Shown here: piece by piece, positions 1 to 7,876 of the stretch
Layout of the letters: each line of letters begins with the position of its first letter
Numbering within the stretch: the stretch's first letter is position 1
NCBI RefSeq assembly: GCF_009852415.1
Contig: NZ_WOXS01000002.1
Span: forward strand, 868,001 to 932,000
Direction of reading: 5' to 3'
DNA from: Streptomyces sp. Tu 3180
GTDB lineage: Bacteria; Actinomycetota; Actinomycetes; Streptomycetales; Streptomycetaceae
Length of the DNA: 64,000 nt
Notes under the pieces: model-generated
What the model was told of the DNA's origin: nothing
The model's database searches: none
What the model saw: only the letters and a program-made list of their open reading frames with translations
Translations under genes and position numbers: made by a program

Positions 1-61
1 GATCCTCACCCCATTCTGCTCTGCGGCGGGCTTCGGCGCCGGGCGCGCCCGGCGCCCGCCG

Positions 62-523
62 GTGTCCGCGGCGCCCCGGGGGTGCCGGGGCTGCCGCCCT
101 GCTCTTCCAGTCTGGGGGCGCAGGCCGGGATCCGCCGGGGCCGCGGGGCAGCGACCGGGGCGCGGGGTCCCGCTACCGCCGGAGCACCCGGGTGAGCGCG
201 CCGTCGGGGCGGAACCGGTGATCCCCTGGGGGTCACCGGCCCGGGGCTGGTACCTGCGGCTGGACCCGGTGCGGCGGACGCTGTGGCCGACGCTGCGCGG
301 CGGCACCCCGTGGGAGGGGGTCCAGCGGCGGGCGGTCGCCGCGCCGCCCGGCGCGGACCGGGCCGCCGTCACCCGGGGCGGCCACGGCGAGGTGCACCTG
401 GCCGACGCGCGGTCGGGCCGCGAGGCGGCCCGCCTGCGGCCGGCCGCCGGACCGGGGCACGGCGGCCACATCGTGCCGCGCAGCCGGTCCGACGGCGCCG
501 GGGGCGATCCGGTGGGCCGGTGA
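62..523 (+). CDS. possible hypothetical protein (weak)
   Basis: A 153-codon GTG-initiated frame lies before the convergent P-type ATPase gene. From about position 218 the codons end almost entirely in G or C, as real genes here do, but the first 50 codons show weaker bias. I recognise no domain. The later part has scattered Trp and Gly (PWGSPARGWYLRLD, TPWEG, TRGGHGEVH) and could be the remnant of a longer protein. No clear ribosome binding site precedes the start. It may equally be a non-coding shadow in very GC-rich DNA, so treat it as tentative. Confidence 0.22.
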   Translation: MSAAPRGCRGCRPALPVWGRRPGSAGAAGQRPGRGVPLPPEHPGERAVGAEPVIPWGSPARGWYLRLDPVRRTLWPTLRGGTPWEGVQRRAVAAPPGADRAAVTRGGHGEVHLADARSGREAARLRPAAGPGHGGHIVPRSRSDGAGGDPVGR

Positions 524-555
524 CGGGCGGTGCGCGGACGCCGCCGCGGACACCG

Positions 556-3500
556 TCACGCCACCGGTCGCGCGATGCCGCTGTGCATCAGGTGGCGGGT
601 CTGCCGCGCGGAGTCGCCGAGGCGCAGGGCGAGCCGGGACGCCGCGCCGTACAGGTGCCGTACCGGCTCCAGGCGCTCCAGGCGCGGCGCGAGGGCCGAC
701 AGGGCGATGGCCAGGGCCACGCCGGCCCAGGCGAGGGGCCCGAGCGGGGTGCAGCCGAAGAAGTGGCTGACGCCGGGGGTCTGCACGAGGGCGGCGAGCA
801 CGGCGGCGGAGCCCAGCGCCGTCACCCACACCAGGGGGCTGTGGCGGCGGCCGGAGAGGGTCTGCACGAGCTGCGCGCCGACCACGCCGCACAGGGCCAT
901 CGTGGTGGAGCGGCGTTCGGTGCCGGGGGTGAGACGGCCGATCAGGTAGGCGGTGACCGCACCGAGGCAGGTGGTCACGCCCCGGCGCCGGATGGCGCGC
1001 AGCAGGGGTGCGCCGAGGACGTCGAGCCCCATCGGGCCGGTCTCGGCGTGCGCCGCCGTGGAGGGGTCGTCGCTCGGTGTCACCGCCACCGCCATGGCCG
1101 GGAACATGTCGGTGAGCAGGTTGACCAGCAGCAGCTGACGGGTCGACAGCGGCGAGGAGCCCGCCAGCAGGGTGCCCAGCACGCTGAAGCCGACCTCGCC
1201 GGCGTTGCCGCCGATGAGGATGCTCACCGCGTCGGCGACGCTGCGCCACAGGGCGCGGCCCTCGCCGACGGCGTCCACCAGGACGGACAGGTCACCGGTG
1301 GTGAGCACGATGTCGGCGGCGTTGCGGGCGGCGGCCGAGCCGCGGGCCTCGATGCCGACGCCGACGTCGGCGGCGCGGATCGCGGCGGCGTCGTTGGCGC
1401 CGTCGCCGGCCATCGCCACCACCCGGCCGGCCTGCTGCAGGGCCTCCACGACGTGCAGCTTCTGTTCGGGCGCGACCCGGGCGACGACGGCGGCGCCGTG
1501 CAGGGCGCGGACCCGGTCGCGCCGTCCCATGGCGACGAGCTCGTCCCCGGTGACCACCTCGGTGTCCTCCGGCCAGCCCAGCTGCACGGCGATGGCGCGG
1601 GCGGTCTCCGGGTGGTCGCCGGTGAGCATGACGGGCAGGATGCCGGAGCGGCGCAGCTCCGCGAGCAGCGCCTGCGAGGTGTCGCGCGGGACGTCGGCCA
1701 GGGCGACCAGCCCGGCGAACTCCAGGTCCGCGAGGCCGGCGTCGAGTTCGGCGGCGGCGTCGGCCGTCCGGCAGGGGCGGTGGGCGACGGCGAGGACGCG
1801 CAGTCCCCGCCCCGCGAGGTCGTGGGCCGTCTCGGTGGCGTGGTCGGGGAGGTCCCGGCAGGCGGGGAGCACCGTTTCGGGGGCGCCCTTGACGACGAGG
1901 AGCCCGCCGGTGTCCGCGGCGTCCCGTCCGACCGCCGCCGCGTAGCCCCGGCTGGCCTCGAAGGGGAGTTCGCCGTCGGCGGTCCAGGAGTCGTCGGGCG
2001 GGGCGACGTCGAGGACCGCCTCGTCGGTGGCGTGCGCGATCCGGCGCCCCTCGCCCGTCTCCTCCTGCGGACAGGCCCGCGCGGCCAGCCGCACGACCGT
2101 CACGGCCCGCTCGGTGTCCGGGGCGAGCACGGTGCCGTCGGGGGTGGCCACCTTGACCAGGCGGAGCCGGTTCTCGGTGAGGGTGCCGGTCTTGTCGAAG
2201 CAGACGGTGTCGACCCGGCCGAGCGCCTCCAGGGTGCGGGGGGTGCGGACCAGGACGCCGCGCCGGGACAGCCGGCGGGCGGCCGCCATCTGGGCGACGG
2301 TCGCGACGAGCGGCAGGCCCTCGGGGACCGCGGCGACGGCCACGGCGACACCGCCGCTGACGGCCCGCCGGATCGGGCTGCCGCGCAGCAGGGACAGCCC
2401 GGTCACCAGCGCGCCGCCGGTGAGGGTCACCGGCAGGGCCTTGCGGGTCAGTTCCTGCAGCCGTGCCTGGACGCCGGCGGGCGGCGGGGTGCGGGCGGCC
2501 AGGGCGACGGCCCGGCCCGCCTCGGTGCGGTCGCCGGTGTCCACCACGAGGGCGACGGCCCGGCCGGCCACGACGGTGGTGCCCTCGAAGACCATGCAGG
2601 TCCGCTGGGCCACCGGCGCGCCGGGGGTCGGCTCGAGGGCCTTGGTCACCGGCAGCGACTCGCCGGTGAGCGCCGACTCGTCGACCTCCAGCCCGTCCGC
2701 CTCCAGCAGCCGCGCGTCCGCCGGTACGACGTCGCCGGCGCCGAGGCTGATCCGGTCCCCCGGCCGCAGCCGGGCCGCGTCGACGGTGACCGTGTTCCGG
2801 TGGCTGTCCTGCCGGCGCGCCTTGGGCTGCTGCCGGGCGGCCAGCCGGGCCAGCGCGCGTTCCGCGCGCAGCCGCTGCAGGCCCCCCGCCACCGCGTTGA
2901 GGTCCATGGCGCCGACCACGAGCAGCGCGTCGACGAGCGAGCCGAGCAGGGCCGAGGCGACCGCGCCGGTGGCCAGGACGGGCGTGAGGGGGTCGTCGAG
3001 TTCCCGGCGGACGGCGCCGGCCGCCTCCCAGGTCCAGCGGGCGGGGGCCGCCGCGGGCGTGCGGGTGAGCCGTGCCGCCCGCTGCCACGCCTGGTCGGCG
3101 AACAGGGCGAGCCCGCTGGGTTCGGCGTCGGTGCGGGGGGTGCTGAGCAGGTCGCGGGCCTCGTGCGGTTCCAGGGCGTGCCAGGGCACGTGCAGCCGGG
3201 GTTCGGGCGGCGTGGCGGTGGCCACGCGCGCGGCCGCGGTCACGCCGGCGAGCAGGGCGCCGACCGCCGCGATGTTCACCGGGGCGTGCCGGGTGAGCCG
3301 CCGCCACAGACGCCCCCCGGGCGTGCCGCCGCGGGCCACCATGAGTCCGGACAGGGCGGCGCCCGCCCGGGCCAGCGTCTGCGAGCGGCGGCCCACCTGG
3401 CGTGCCGCCGGAATCGCGGTCAGCAGGCGCCACACGTCCCCGAGTCCGTTCGGGGCGAGCGCGTCGGCGCCCCAGGCGACGGCCGAGCGCTCGTCGGTGA

Positions 3501-4896
3501 GGGCGATGGCCATGTCGGCGGCGGGCAGTCCGTCCGCCACGTCGGCGTTCCCGTCCGCGCCCACGCGGGCGACGCTCACCACGATGTGCCCGTCGTTCTG
3601 CAGGGCCCGTACGACGTCGCGGAACGGCAGGTCGGCCGGGGCGACCTCGTCGGCCAGGCGGGTGATGTCCTTCAGGTCGGAGCCGCCCGTGATCACCACG
3701 TGCAGTCCCGCCCTGCGGGCCGCGTCGAGGACGGCTTCGGCGCAGGGGTCGACCGGGTCGTCGAACACCACGGACGCGCCGTCGGGGGCGGCGCCGCCGT
3801 GCGCGTGGCTGCGCAGGGCGTCGGCGTGCAGCACGAGGGAGTCGGCGATCTCCAGGTGCCGCAGCCTCTCCCTGCTGCGCACGAGGACGCCGGAGCGGGC
3901 GAGGTGGGTGCCGAGGGCCGCGTTGAAGGCGGCCGGGCCGTACCGCGCGGCCTTGGGCGATCCGGCGAGGACGGCTTCGGCGGCCTCCCCCGTGTCGTGG
4001 GTGACGAGGAGCGCGGCGACGGCGCCCGCGACGCTGCCGGTGCCCGCGTGGGCCGCGTAGGCCTGGGCGGGCGTCACCCGCAGCGGCGGACGGGTTTCCG
4101 TGGGGCAGGGGATGCTGGTGCGCCGTTCGAGGCAGATGTCGTCGTGCAGGGCCTCGAAGGCGGCGGTCCTGGCCACCGCCTCGGTCAGCTGGCCGGTGCG
4201 CAGCACTCCGTCGAGCGCCAGGGACACCGGGGACTGTCCGGCGCCGTGCGCGGCGGCGTTGGCGGCGGCCAGGACCAGTTCCATGCCGCTGCGGCCGAGC
4301 CGCCCGCGCAGCAGGGCGCGGAAGCGGGGGTTCTCACGCAGCAGGGTGACGCCGGCGGTGACCGCCTTGGGGCTGCGCGGCAGGCGCAGCGACCGGGCGG
4401 TCAGGGCGCCGGCCGCCCCGGCCGCGTCCAGCAGCAGCGCGGCGGCGGCGACCCGCACCTCGCGGGGGTCGCCGGGGTGGGCGGCCTCGTCCTCGCCCTC
4501 CTCCGGGTCGGCGTCCTCGCTCAGCCCGAGGCGGGTGGCGAGCGCGACGGCCCGCTCGGTCACGCGGTCGCCCGCCGCGTCCGTCACCGCGGTCACCACC
4601 AGACGGGACAGCCCCTCGTCCCAGTACGCCGTCAGGACGTCCGGGTGGTCGAGCAGTTCGGCGGCGACCTTGCGGGCGAGCGGCCCGACGGCGCCGTCGG
4701 GGTGGCGCAGGGCCAGGTGGACGCGGTGTCCGGCCCGCCAGTGCCGGTCGCCGCTCAGCGCGTTGCGGGCGACGTGGCGGACGCGGCGCGTCGTGTCGTG
4801 GACGGACGTCATGCCCTGGGCGGTGGAGCGGGCCGCGCCCGCGGCGGCTCCCGCCACGGCCCCGGCGAGAGGGGCGACGTCGAAACGTATGAGCAT
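556..4896 (-). CDS. large cation-translocating P-type ATPase with degenerate N-terminal half
   Basis: Membrane ion pump of 1446 residues, roughly twice the length of a simple P-type ATPase and resembling the actinobacterial CtpI group. The C-terminal half is complete: A-domain TGES at 744-747, phosphorylation motif DKTGT with Asp901, and hinge GDGAND at about 1164-1169, so it should be catalytic. The N-terminal half holds an HMA-like fold (about 50-110) and a decayed second copy of the P domain. Near residues 425-475, a stretch (GADGNADVADGLPAADMAI) matches the layout of the true hinge but lacks the canonical motif. Transported ion unknown. The gene lies 24 nt behind a small membrane-associated gene, presumably as one operon. 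Confidence 0.93.
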   Translation of the reverse strand: MLIRFDVAPLAGAVAGAAAGAARSTAQGMTSVHDTTRRVRHVARNALSGDRHWRAGHRVHLALRHPDGAVGPLARKVAAELLDHPDVLTAYWDEGLSRLVVTAVTDAAGDRVTERAVALATRLGLSEDADPEEGEDEAAHPGDPREVRVAAAALLLDAAGAAGALTARSLRLPRSPKAVTAGVTLLRENPRFRALLRGRLGRSGMELVLAAANAAAHGAGQSPVSLALDGVLRTGQLTEAVARTAAFEALHDDICLERRTSIPCPTETRPPLRVTPAQAYAAHAGTGSVAGAVAALLVTHDTGEAAEAVLAGSPKAARYGPAAFNAALGTHLARSGVLVRSRERLRHLEIADSLVLHADALRSHAHGGAAPDGASVVFDDPVDPCAEAVLDAARRAGLHVVITGGSDLKDITRLADEVAPADLPFRDVVRALQNDGHIVVSVARVGADGNADVADGLPAADMAIALTDERSAVAWGADALAPNGLGDVWRLLTAIPAARQVGRRSQTLARAGAALSGLMVARGGTPGGRLWRRLTRHAPVNIAAVGALLAGVTAAARVATATPPEPRLHVPWHALEPHEARDLLSTPRTDAEPSGLALFADQAWQRAARLTRTPAAAPARWTWEAAGAVRRELDDPLTPVLATGAVASALLGSLVDALLVVGAMDLNAVAGGLQRLRAERALARLAARQQPKARRQDSHRNTVTVDAARLRPGDRISLGAGDVVPADARLLEADGLEVDESALTGESLPVTKALEPTPGAPVAQRTCMVFEGTTVVAGRAVALVVDTGDRTEAGRAVALAARTPPPAGVQARLQELTRKALPVTLTGGALVTGLSLLRGSPIRRAVSGGVAVAVAAVPEGLPLVATVAQMAAARRLSRRGVLVRTPRTLEALGRVDTVCFDKTGTLTENRLRLVKVATPDGTVLAPDTERAVTVVRLAARACPQEETGEGRRIAHATDEAVLDVAPPDDSWTADGELPFEASRGYAAAVGRDAADTGGLLVVKGAPETVLPACRDLPDHATETAHDLAGRGLRVLAVAHRPCRTADAAAELDAGLADLEFAGLVALADVPRDTSQALLAELRRSGILPVMLTGDHPETARAIAVQLGWPEDTEVVTGDELVAMGRRDRVRALHGAAVVARVAPEQKLHVVEALQQAGRVVAMAGDGANDAAAIRAADVGVGIEARGSAAARNAADIVLTTGDLSVLVDAVGEGRALWRSVADAVSILIGGNAGEVGFSVLGTLLAGSSPLSTRQLLLVNLLTDMFPAMAVAVTPSDDPSTAAHAETGPMGLDVLGAPLLRAIRRRGVTTCLGAVTAYLIGRLTPGTERRSTTMALCGVVGAQLVQTLSGRRHSPLVWVTALGSAAVLAALVQTPGVSHFFGCTPLGPLAWAGVALAIALSALAPRLERLEPVRHLYGAASRLALRLGDSARQTRHLMHSGIARPVA

Positions 4897-4920
4897 CGGA
4901 GGCTGTCCCGTGTTCCCGGC

Positions 4921-5511
4921 TCAGCCGGTGTGCCGGTCGTCGTGCGGCCGCCCCTGCGCGCCGCCCGGCTGGTGGGCGGCGGGCGGACCGTGGTGCGTGG
5001 TGGCCTCGGCGACCTGCCTGAGCGCCGACGCCGTGGCCGTGTCGCCCACCTTGGCGGGCTGTTCCTGCACGTGCTGCTCCGCCGGTTCGTGCCGGTGGCC
5101 GGAGGGGGTCAGCCGGTCGCCGGGGCCGCGGTCGGCGAGCGACTCGGAGGCGGGTTCCGGCTCCCCTCCGGTCCGGGCGGGGGCACCTCGCCGCTCGTCG
5201 ACGGCGGCCGGTGCGCCGCCGTCCGGGGACCGCGTGCCCTCCGGACGCGGTCCGGGGCGCGGCTGGGTGAGCCAGGCGACGGCCGCGCCGGTCAGCGCCA
5301 CCGGCCACTCGACGACACCCGCCACACCGAGCACGCCGGCTCCCGTGTAGACGGCCATCCGGCGCCCGCGCGGGGACACGGCGCCGATCGCGTCCAGGGC
5401 GCCGCCGGCCACCCTGCCCACCTGCTCCGCACCCGGCAGATGCCGCAGTCCCGAGGCGACGGCCCGCAGCGGCTGCGGAAGATCCGACGAACGAGATGTG
5501 TTCTGATCCAT
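4921..5511 (-). CDS. hypothetical protein, operon partner of the P-type ATPase
   Basis: Protein of 196 residues of unknown function. ATG at 5511 is preferred over an in-frame GTG at 5523 because GGAGG sits 7 nt upstream of the ATG. The first 90 residues contain two short hydrophobic stretches (AVYTGAGVLGVAGVV and WPVALTGAAVAWL) that could form a hairpin in the membrane. The remaining 100 residues are low-complexity, rich in Pro, Gly, Glu and His, and probably disordered and cytoplasmic. It ends 24 nt before the ATPase start. A role as accessory or regulatory subunit of the pump is inference only. A GGGTAC hexamer on the same strand (5610 to 5605) lies 93 nt upstream but has no matching -35. 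Confidence 0.75.
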   Translation of the reverse strand: MDQNTSRSSDLPQPLRAVASGLRHLPGAEQVGRVAGGALDAIGAVSPRGRRMAVYTGAGVLGVAGVVEWPVALTGAAVAWLTQPRPGPRPEGTRSPDGGAPAAVDERRGAPARTGGEPEPASESLADRGPGDRLTPSGHRHEPAEQHVQEQPAKVGDTATASALRQVAEATTHHGPPAAHQPGGAQGRPHDDRHTG

Positions 5512-5689
5512 GTCGACCTCCACCGGCGCGTCACCCAGGGTCGTTCTTCACGTTCCCTGCCTTTTGTCCCATATTCAGTCGTGGCCGGTTGTGGCGCTTT
5601 TCTTGTACCCCCTGTGGTGGTCCGCGCGTCCCGCGGCGGTCCCCGCGCGGTGCGGCGGCGGGCGGTTCGCACGCCGTGCCCGTCCGTCC

Positions 5690-5714
5690 GTGTCGGAGCG
5701 GGCGCGCCGGGTAC
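5690..5714 (+). promoter_or_regulatory. SigB-type promoter for nucleotidyltransferase operon
   Basis: GTGT at 5690-5693, a 15-nt spacer and GGGTAC at 5709-5714 match the Streptomyces SigB consensus GNNT-N14-16-GGGTAC/T. The expected transcript start is near 5721, giving a leader of about 84 nt to the ATG at 5805. The -10 box ends 90 nt before that start codon, the same distance as at the other SigB-type sites in this window. Confidence 0.6.
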
Positions 5715-5804
5715 TCAATGCGGCACACAGGACCGTCCCGGGCAGGACACCGGGCGGCGGCCGTGCGGAGTGCGGCCGGTGAAGGCATCGGGGAAGGAGT
5801 GGTC

Positions 5805-6497
5805 ATGACGGAGAACGGTGAGGACGCCACGCTCGTCCGGCGCCCGGGGACCCCGGACCTCCGTCTGGCCACGGGCGCCCCGGGACAGGTGTCCCCGGCC
5901 GCCGCGGCCCGGTACGACGGACGGTCCGAGGAAGGGGAACCCGACCTGCCCCGCGACCGCAACCAGGCCATCCTGGAGGCGGCCAAGCAGGTCGGCGCGG
6001 TGCTGAAGCGGGCCGGCCACCACTTCGCGCTGGCCGGCAGCGTCGCCGTCCACGCCCACGGCGGGAGCGGCAACCTCCAGCACGACGTCGACTTCTGCGT
6101 CCGCCCCGAGGACGCCGAGCCCGTGGCCGCCACGCTGCGCGAGGCCGGGCTGACGGTCTACACCCCGCCGGAGGACTGGCTGATCAAGGCCACGTGCTTC
6201 GGCCAGGACGTCGACATCATCTTCGAGCTGGCACACCGGCCCGTCTCCCTGGAGATGCTCGACCGGGCGGAGGAGCTCTCGGTGGAGTCGGTGCGCATGC
6301 CGGTCCTGGCGCCCACCGATCTGCTGTGGAGCCTGATGGCCGCCTTCTCGGAGCACCACTGCGACTTCGGTGCGGTGCTGCCCATCGCCCGCGCCCTGCG
6401 CGAGAAGGTCGACTGGGAGCGGGTGCGGCACGACTGCGGCGACGAGCCCATGCCCGCCGCCTTCTTCTTCCTCCTGGAACGCCTGAACGTCATCTGA
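5805..6497 (+). CDS. nucleotidyltransferase-fold protein
   Basis: Protein of 230 residues with a nucleotidyltransferase (MNT/AbiEii-like) fold. GS at 78-79 is followed by HDVDF with Asp94 and Asp96, then QDVDII with Asp135 and Asp137. This is the usual GS...DxD...D metal-binding triad, so it is probably active. The first 45 residues look disordered. The start is set by AAGGAG 5 nt upstream of ATG 5805. It is first in an operon with a BON protein (21 nt downstream) and a metallophosphoesterase, behind a SigB-type promoter. The substrate is unknown: it could modify a protein, a nucleotide or a tRNA. Family members in toxin-antitoxin pairs are much shorter and lie next to HEPN genes, which are absent here. 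Confidence 0.85.
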   Translation: MTENGEDATLVRRPGTPDLRLATGAPGQVSPAAAARYDGRSEEGEPDLPRDRNQAILEAAKQVGAVLKRAGHHFALAGSVAVHAHGGSGNLQHDVDFCVRPEDAEPVAATLREAGLTVYTPPEDWLIKATCFGQDVDIIFELAHRPVSLEMLDRAEELSVESVRMPVLAPTDLLWSLMAAFSEHHCDFGAVLPIARALREKVDWERVRHDCGDEPMPAAFFFLLERLNVI

Positions 6498-6518
6498 CAC
6501 GTCCGCGGAAGGAACATC

Positions 6519-6806
6519 ATGAAAGCCCACGACGCCGCATCCGCAGGCGGCACGCCGGCGGCGCGGAGCCCGGAGTACCGCGTCGCCCATCTCCAGGACC
6601 GTCTCGCCTCCGGCGAGCTCGGCGAACTCGGCGTGCGCATCGAGGTCCGCGGCGAGTCCGTGCTGGTCACCGGGACCGTTCCCTCGGCCCAGTGCCGCGA
6701 GGACGTCCTGGGCACCGTGCGCGAGGAGCTCAGCGGGCTCGAGGTGCACTGCGACATCGTGGTCAGCGAGACCTCGTCCCCCGATCACGCGGAGGAGCTG
6801 TCATGA
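6519..6806 (+). CDS. BON-domain small protein
   Basis: A 95-residue soluble protein. Residues about 20-80 (YRVAHLQDRLASG, LGVRIEVRGESVLVTGTV, CREDVLGTVREEL) have the alpha-beta pattern of a BON domain, including the central V-x-V-x-G-x-V strand. BON domains bind phospholipids or other hydrophobic ligands and are frequent in osmotic-stress proteins such as OsmY. I see no signal peptide, so the protein should be cytoplasmic. The stop overlaps the next gene's start as ATGA, indicating translational coupling to the phosphoesterase. BON is my best family call; the match is short and made by eye. Confidence 0.7.
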   Translation: MKAHDAASAGGTPAARSPEYRVAHLQDRLASGELGELGVRIEVRGESVLVTGTVPSAQCREDVLGTVREELSGLEVHCDIVVSETSSPDHAEELS

Positions 6807-7570
6807 TCCGGATCGCCGCCGTCGGGGACATCCACATGGCGCCCGAGACCAAGGGGGCGCTGCGCCCCGCGTTCGAGACCCTGCCCGAGTGCGCCGACCT
6901 CCTGCTGCTGGCCGGGGACCTCACCCGGCACGGCACGCCCGAGGAGGCCCGCGTGGTGGCCGACGAGATCCAGGGGCTCGGGGTCCCGGTGGTCGCCGTG
7001 CTCGGCAACCACGACCACCACGACGGCCGGCCGGACGAGGTCACGGCCCTCCTGCGGGACGCCGGCGCCCACGTCCTGGAAGGGGAGGGGACGGTCGTGG
7101 ACGGCGGGGACGTCCGGATCGGGGTGGCCGGCACCAAGGGGTTCGGCGGCGGGTTCGCCGGGCGCTGCGCCGGGGAGTTCGGCGAACCGGTGATGAAGGA
7201 GTTCGTCCAGCACTCGCGCCGGTGCGCCGACGGCCTGCGGACCTCCCTGGAGCGGCTGGGGAAGGAGGGCTGCGACGTGCGGATCGCCCTCACCCACTAC
7301 TCCCCCGTGCCGGAGACCCTGGCCGGGGAGCCCCTGGAGATCTATCCGTTCCTCGGCAGCTACCTGCTGGCCGAGGCGATCGACACGGCCGGTGCCGACC
7401 TCGCCGTGCACGGGCACGCGCACGCCGGCACGGAGCACGGCATGACCACCGGGGGCGTCAGGGTGCGCAACGTCGCCCAGCCGGTCATCGGCCGCGCCTT
7501 CCACGTCTACCACCTGCCGGTCCCGGAACGGGCGCGCACCGGCGCCGGCGCGCGGGTGACGACCGGCTAG
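6803..7570 (+). CDS. calcineurin-like metallophosphoesterase
   Basis: A 255-residue metal-dependent phosphoesterase. The five family motifs are present in order: GDIH (Asp9, His11), AGDLTRHG, GNHDHH, LTHYSP and HGHAHAG, so the dinuclear site looks intact. The start overlaps the stop of the BON gene by 4 nt (ATGA), with GGAGGAG just upstream. Size and motif spacing fit small cytoplasmic phosphodiesterases acting on nucleotides or phosphoproteins; the substrate cannot be read from sequence. Sharing an operon with a nucleotidyltransferase raises the possibility that one enzyme adds and the other removes the same group. Confidence 0.92.
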   Translation: MIRIAAVGDIHMAPETKGALRPAFETLPECADLLLLAGDLTRHGTPEEARVVADEIQGLGVPVVAVLGNHDHHDGRPDEVTALLRDAGAHVLEGEGTVVDGGDVRIGVAGTKGFGGGFAGRCAGEFGEPVMKEFVQHSRRCADGLRTSLERLGKEGCDVRIALTHYSPVPETLAGEPLEIYPFLGSYLLAEAIDTAGADLAVHGHAHAGTEHGMTTGGVRVRNVAQPVIGRAFHVYHLPVPERARTGAGARVTTG

Positions 7571-7876
7571 CCCGGCCGCCCCGCTCCCCCGCCCTCCCCA
7601 GCGCCGTCGGTCCGCACCGGCGGCGCTTCTCGTTGCCCGGCGTGCGTACCGCCTCCCGCGTGAACACCCCGCACGGCACGCCCGTTTCATGCATTTCGTC
7701 TGCTTAACATGCAGGCTCCGCGTTCCGCGGCCGATGTCGCCACACCACGGCCCGGGGCGCGGACCGCACCCGTCGCCGGCCCGCACCCGTCGCCGCCCCG
7801 CGCGGGGCGAGGGCCGGAGCCGTCCGCCGGTCGTGCCGTTCGCCGTCGCGCCCCGACCCGCAGGAGAGGACACCAG
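7571..7876 (+). other. intergenic region before phoD
   Basis: No gene is visible here. It contains the terminator hairpin at 7601-7626. Near 7684-7710 is a stretch unusually rich in A/T for this genome, ending in TAACAT at 7705-7710, which could be a -10 element for the phosphatase gene. A longer in-frame ATG exists at 7709 but lacks a ribosome binding site. Confidence 0.5.
7601..7626 (+). terminator. terminator after metallophosphoesterase
   Basis: A 10-bp stem (one G-T pair) with a 6-nt loop, followed by TTCTCGTT, starting 31 nt after the metallophosphoesterase stop codon. Confidence 0.55.

Noticed and set aside
283..5808. 1841-codon open frame on the plus strand
   Set aside because: It is the antisense shadow of the P-type ATPase and its partner; the translation is low-complexity Arg/Gly/Ala with no motifs, typical of GC-rich DNA.
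5805..6497. Toxin-antitoxin (HEPN-MNT) system
   Set aside because: The nucleotidyltransferase is larger than MNT antitoxins and no HEPN gene is adjacent.
7681..7710. PHO box upstream of phoD
   Set aside because: TTTCAT and TTTCGT recur 9 nt apart, not the 11-nt direct repeats bound by PhoP; evidence is insufficient.
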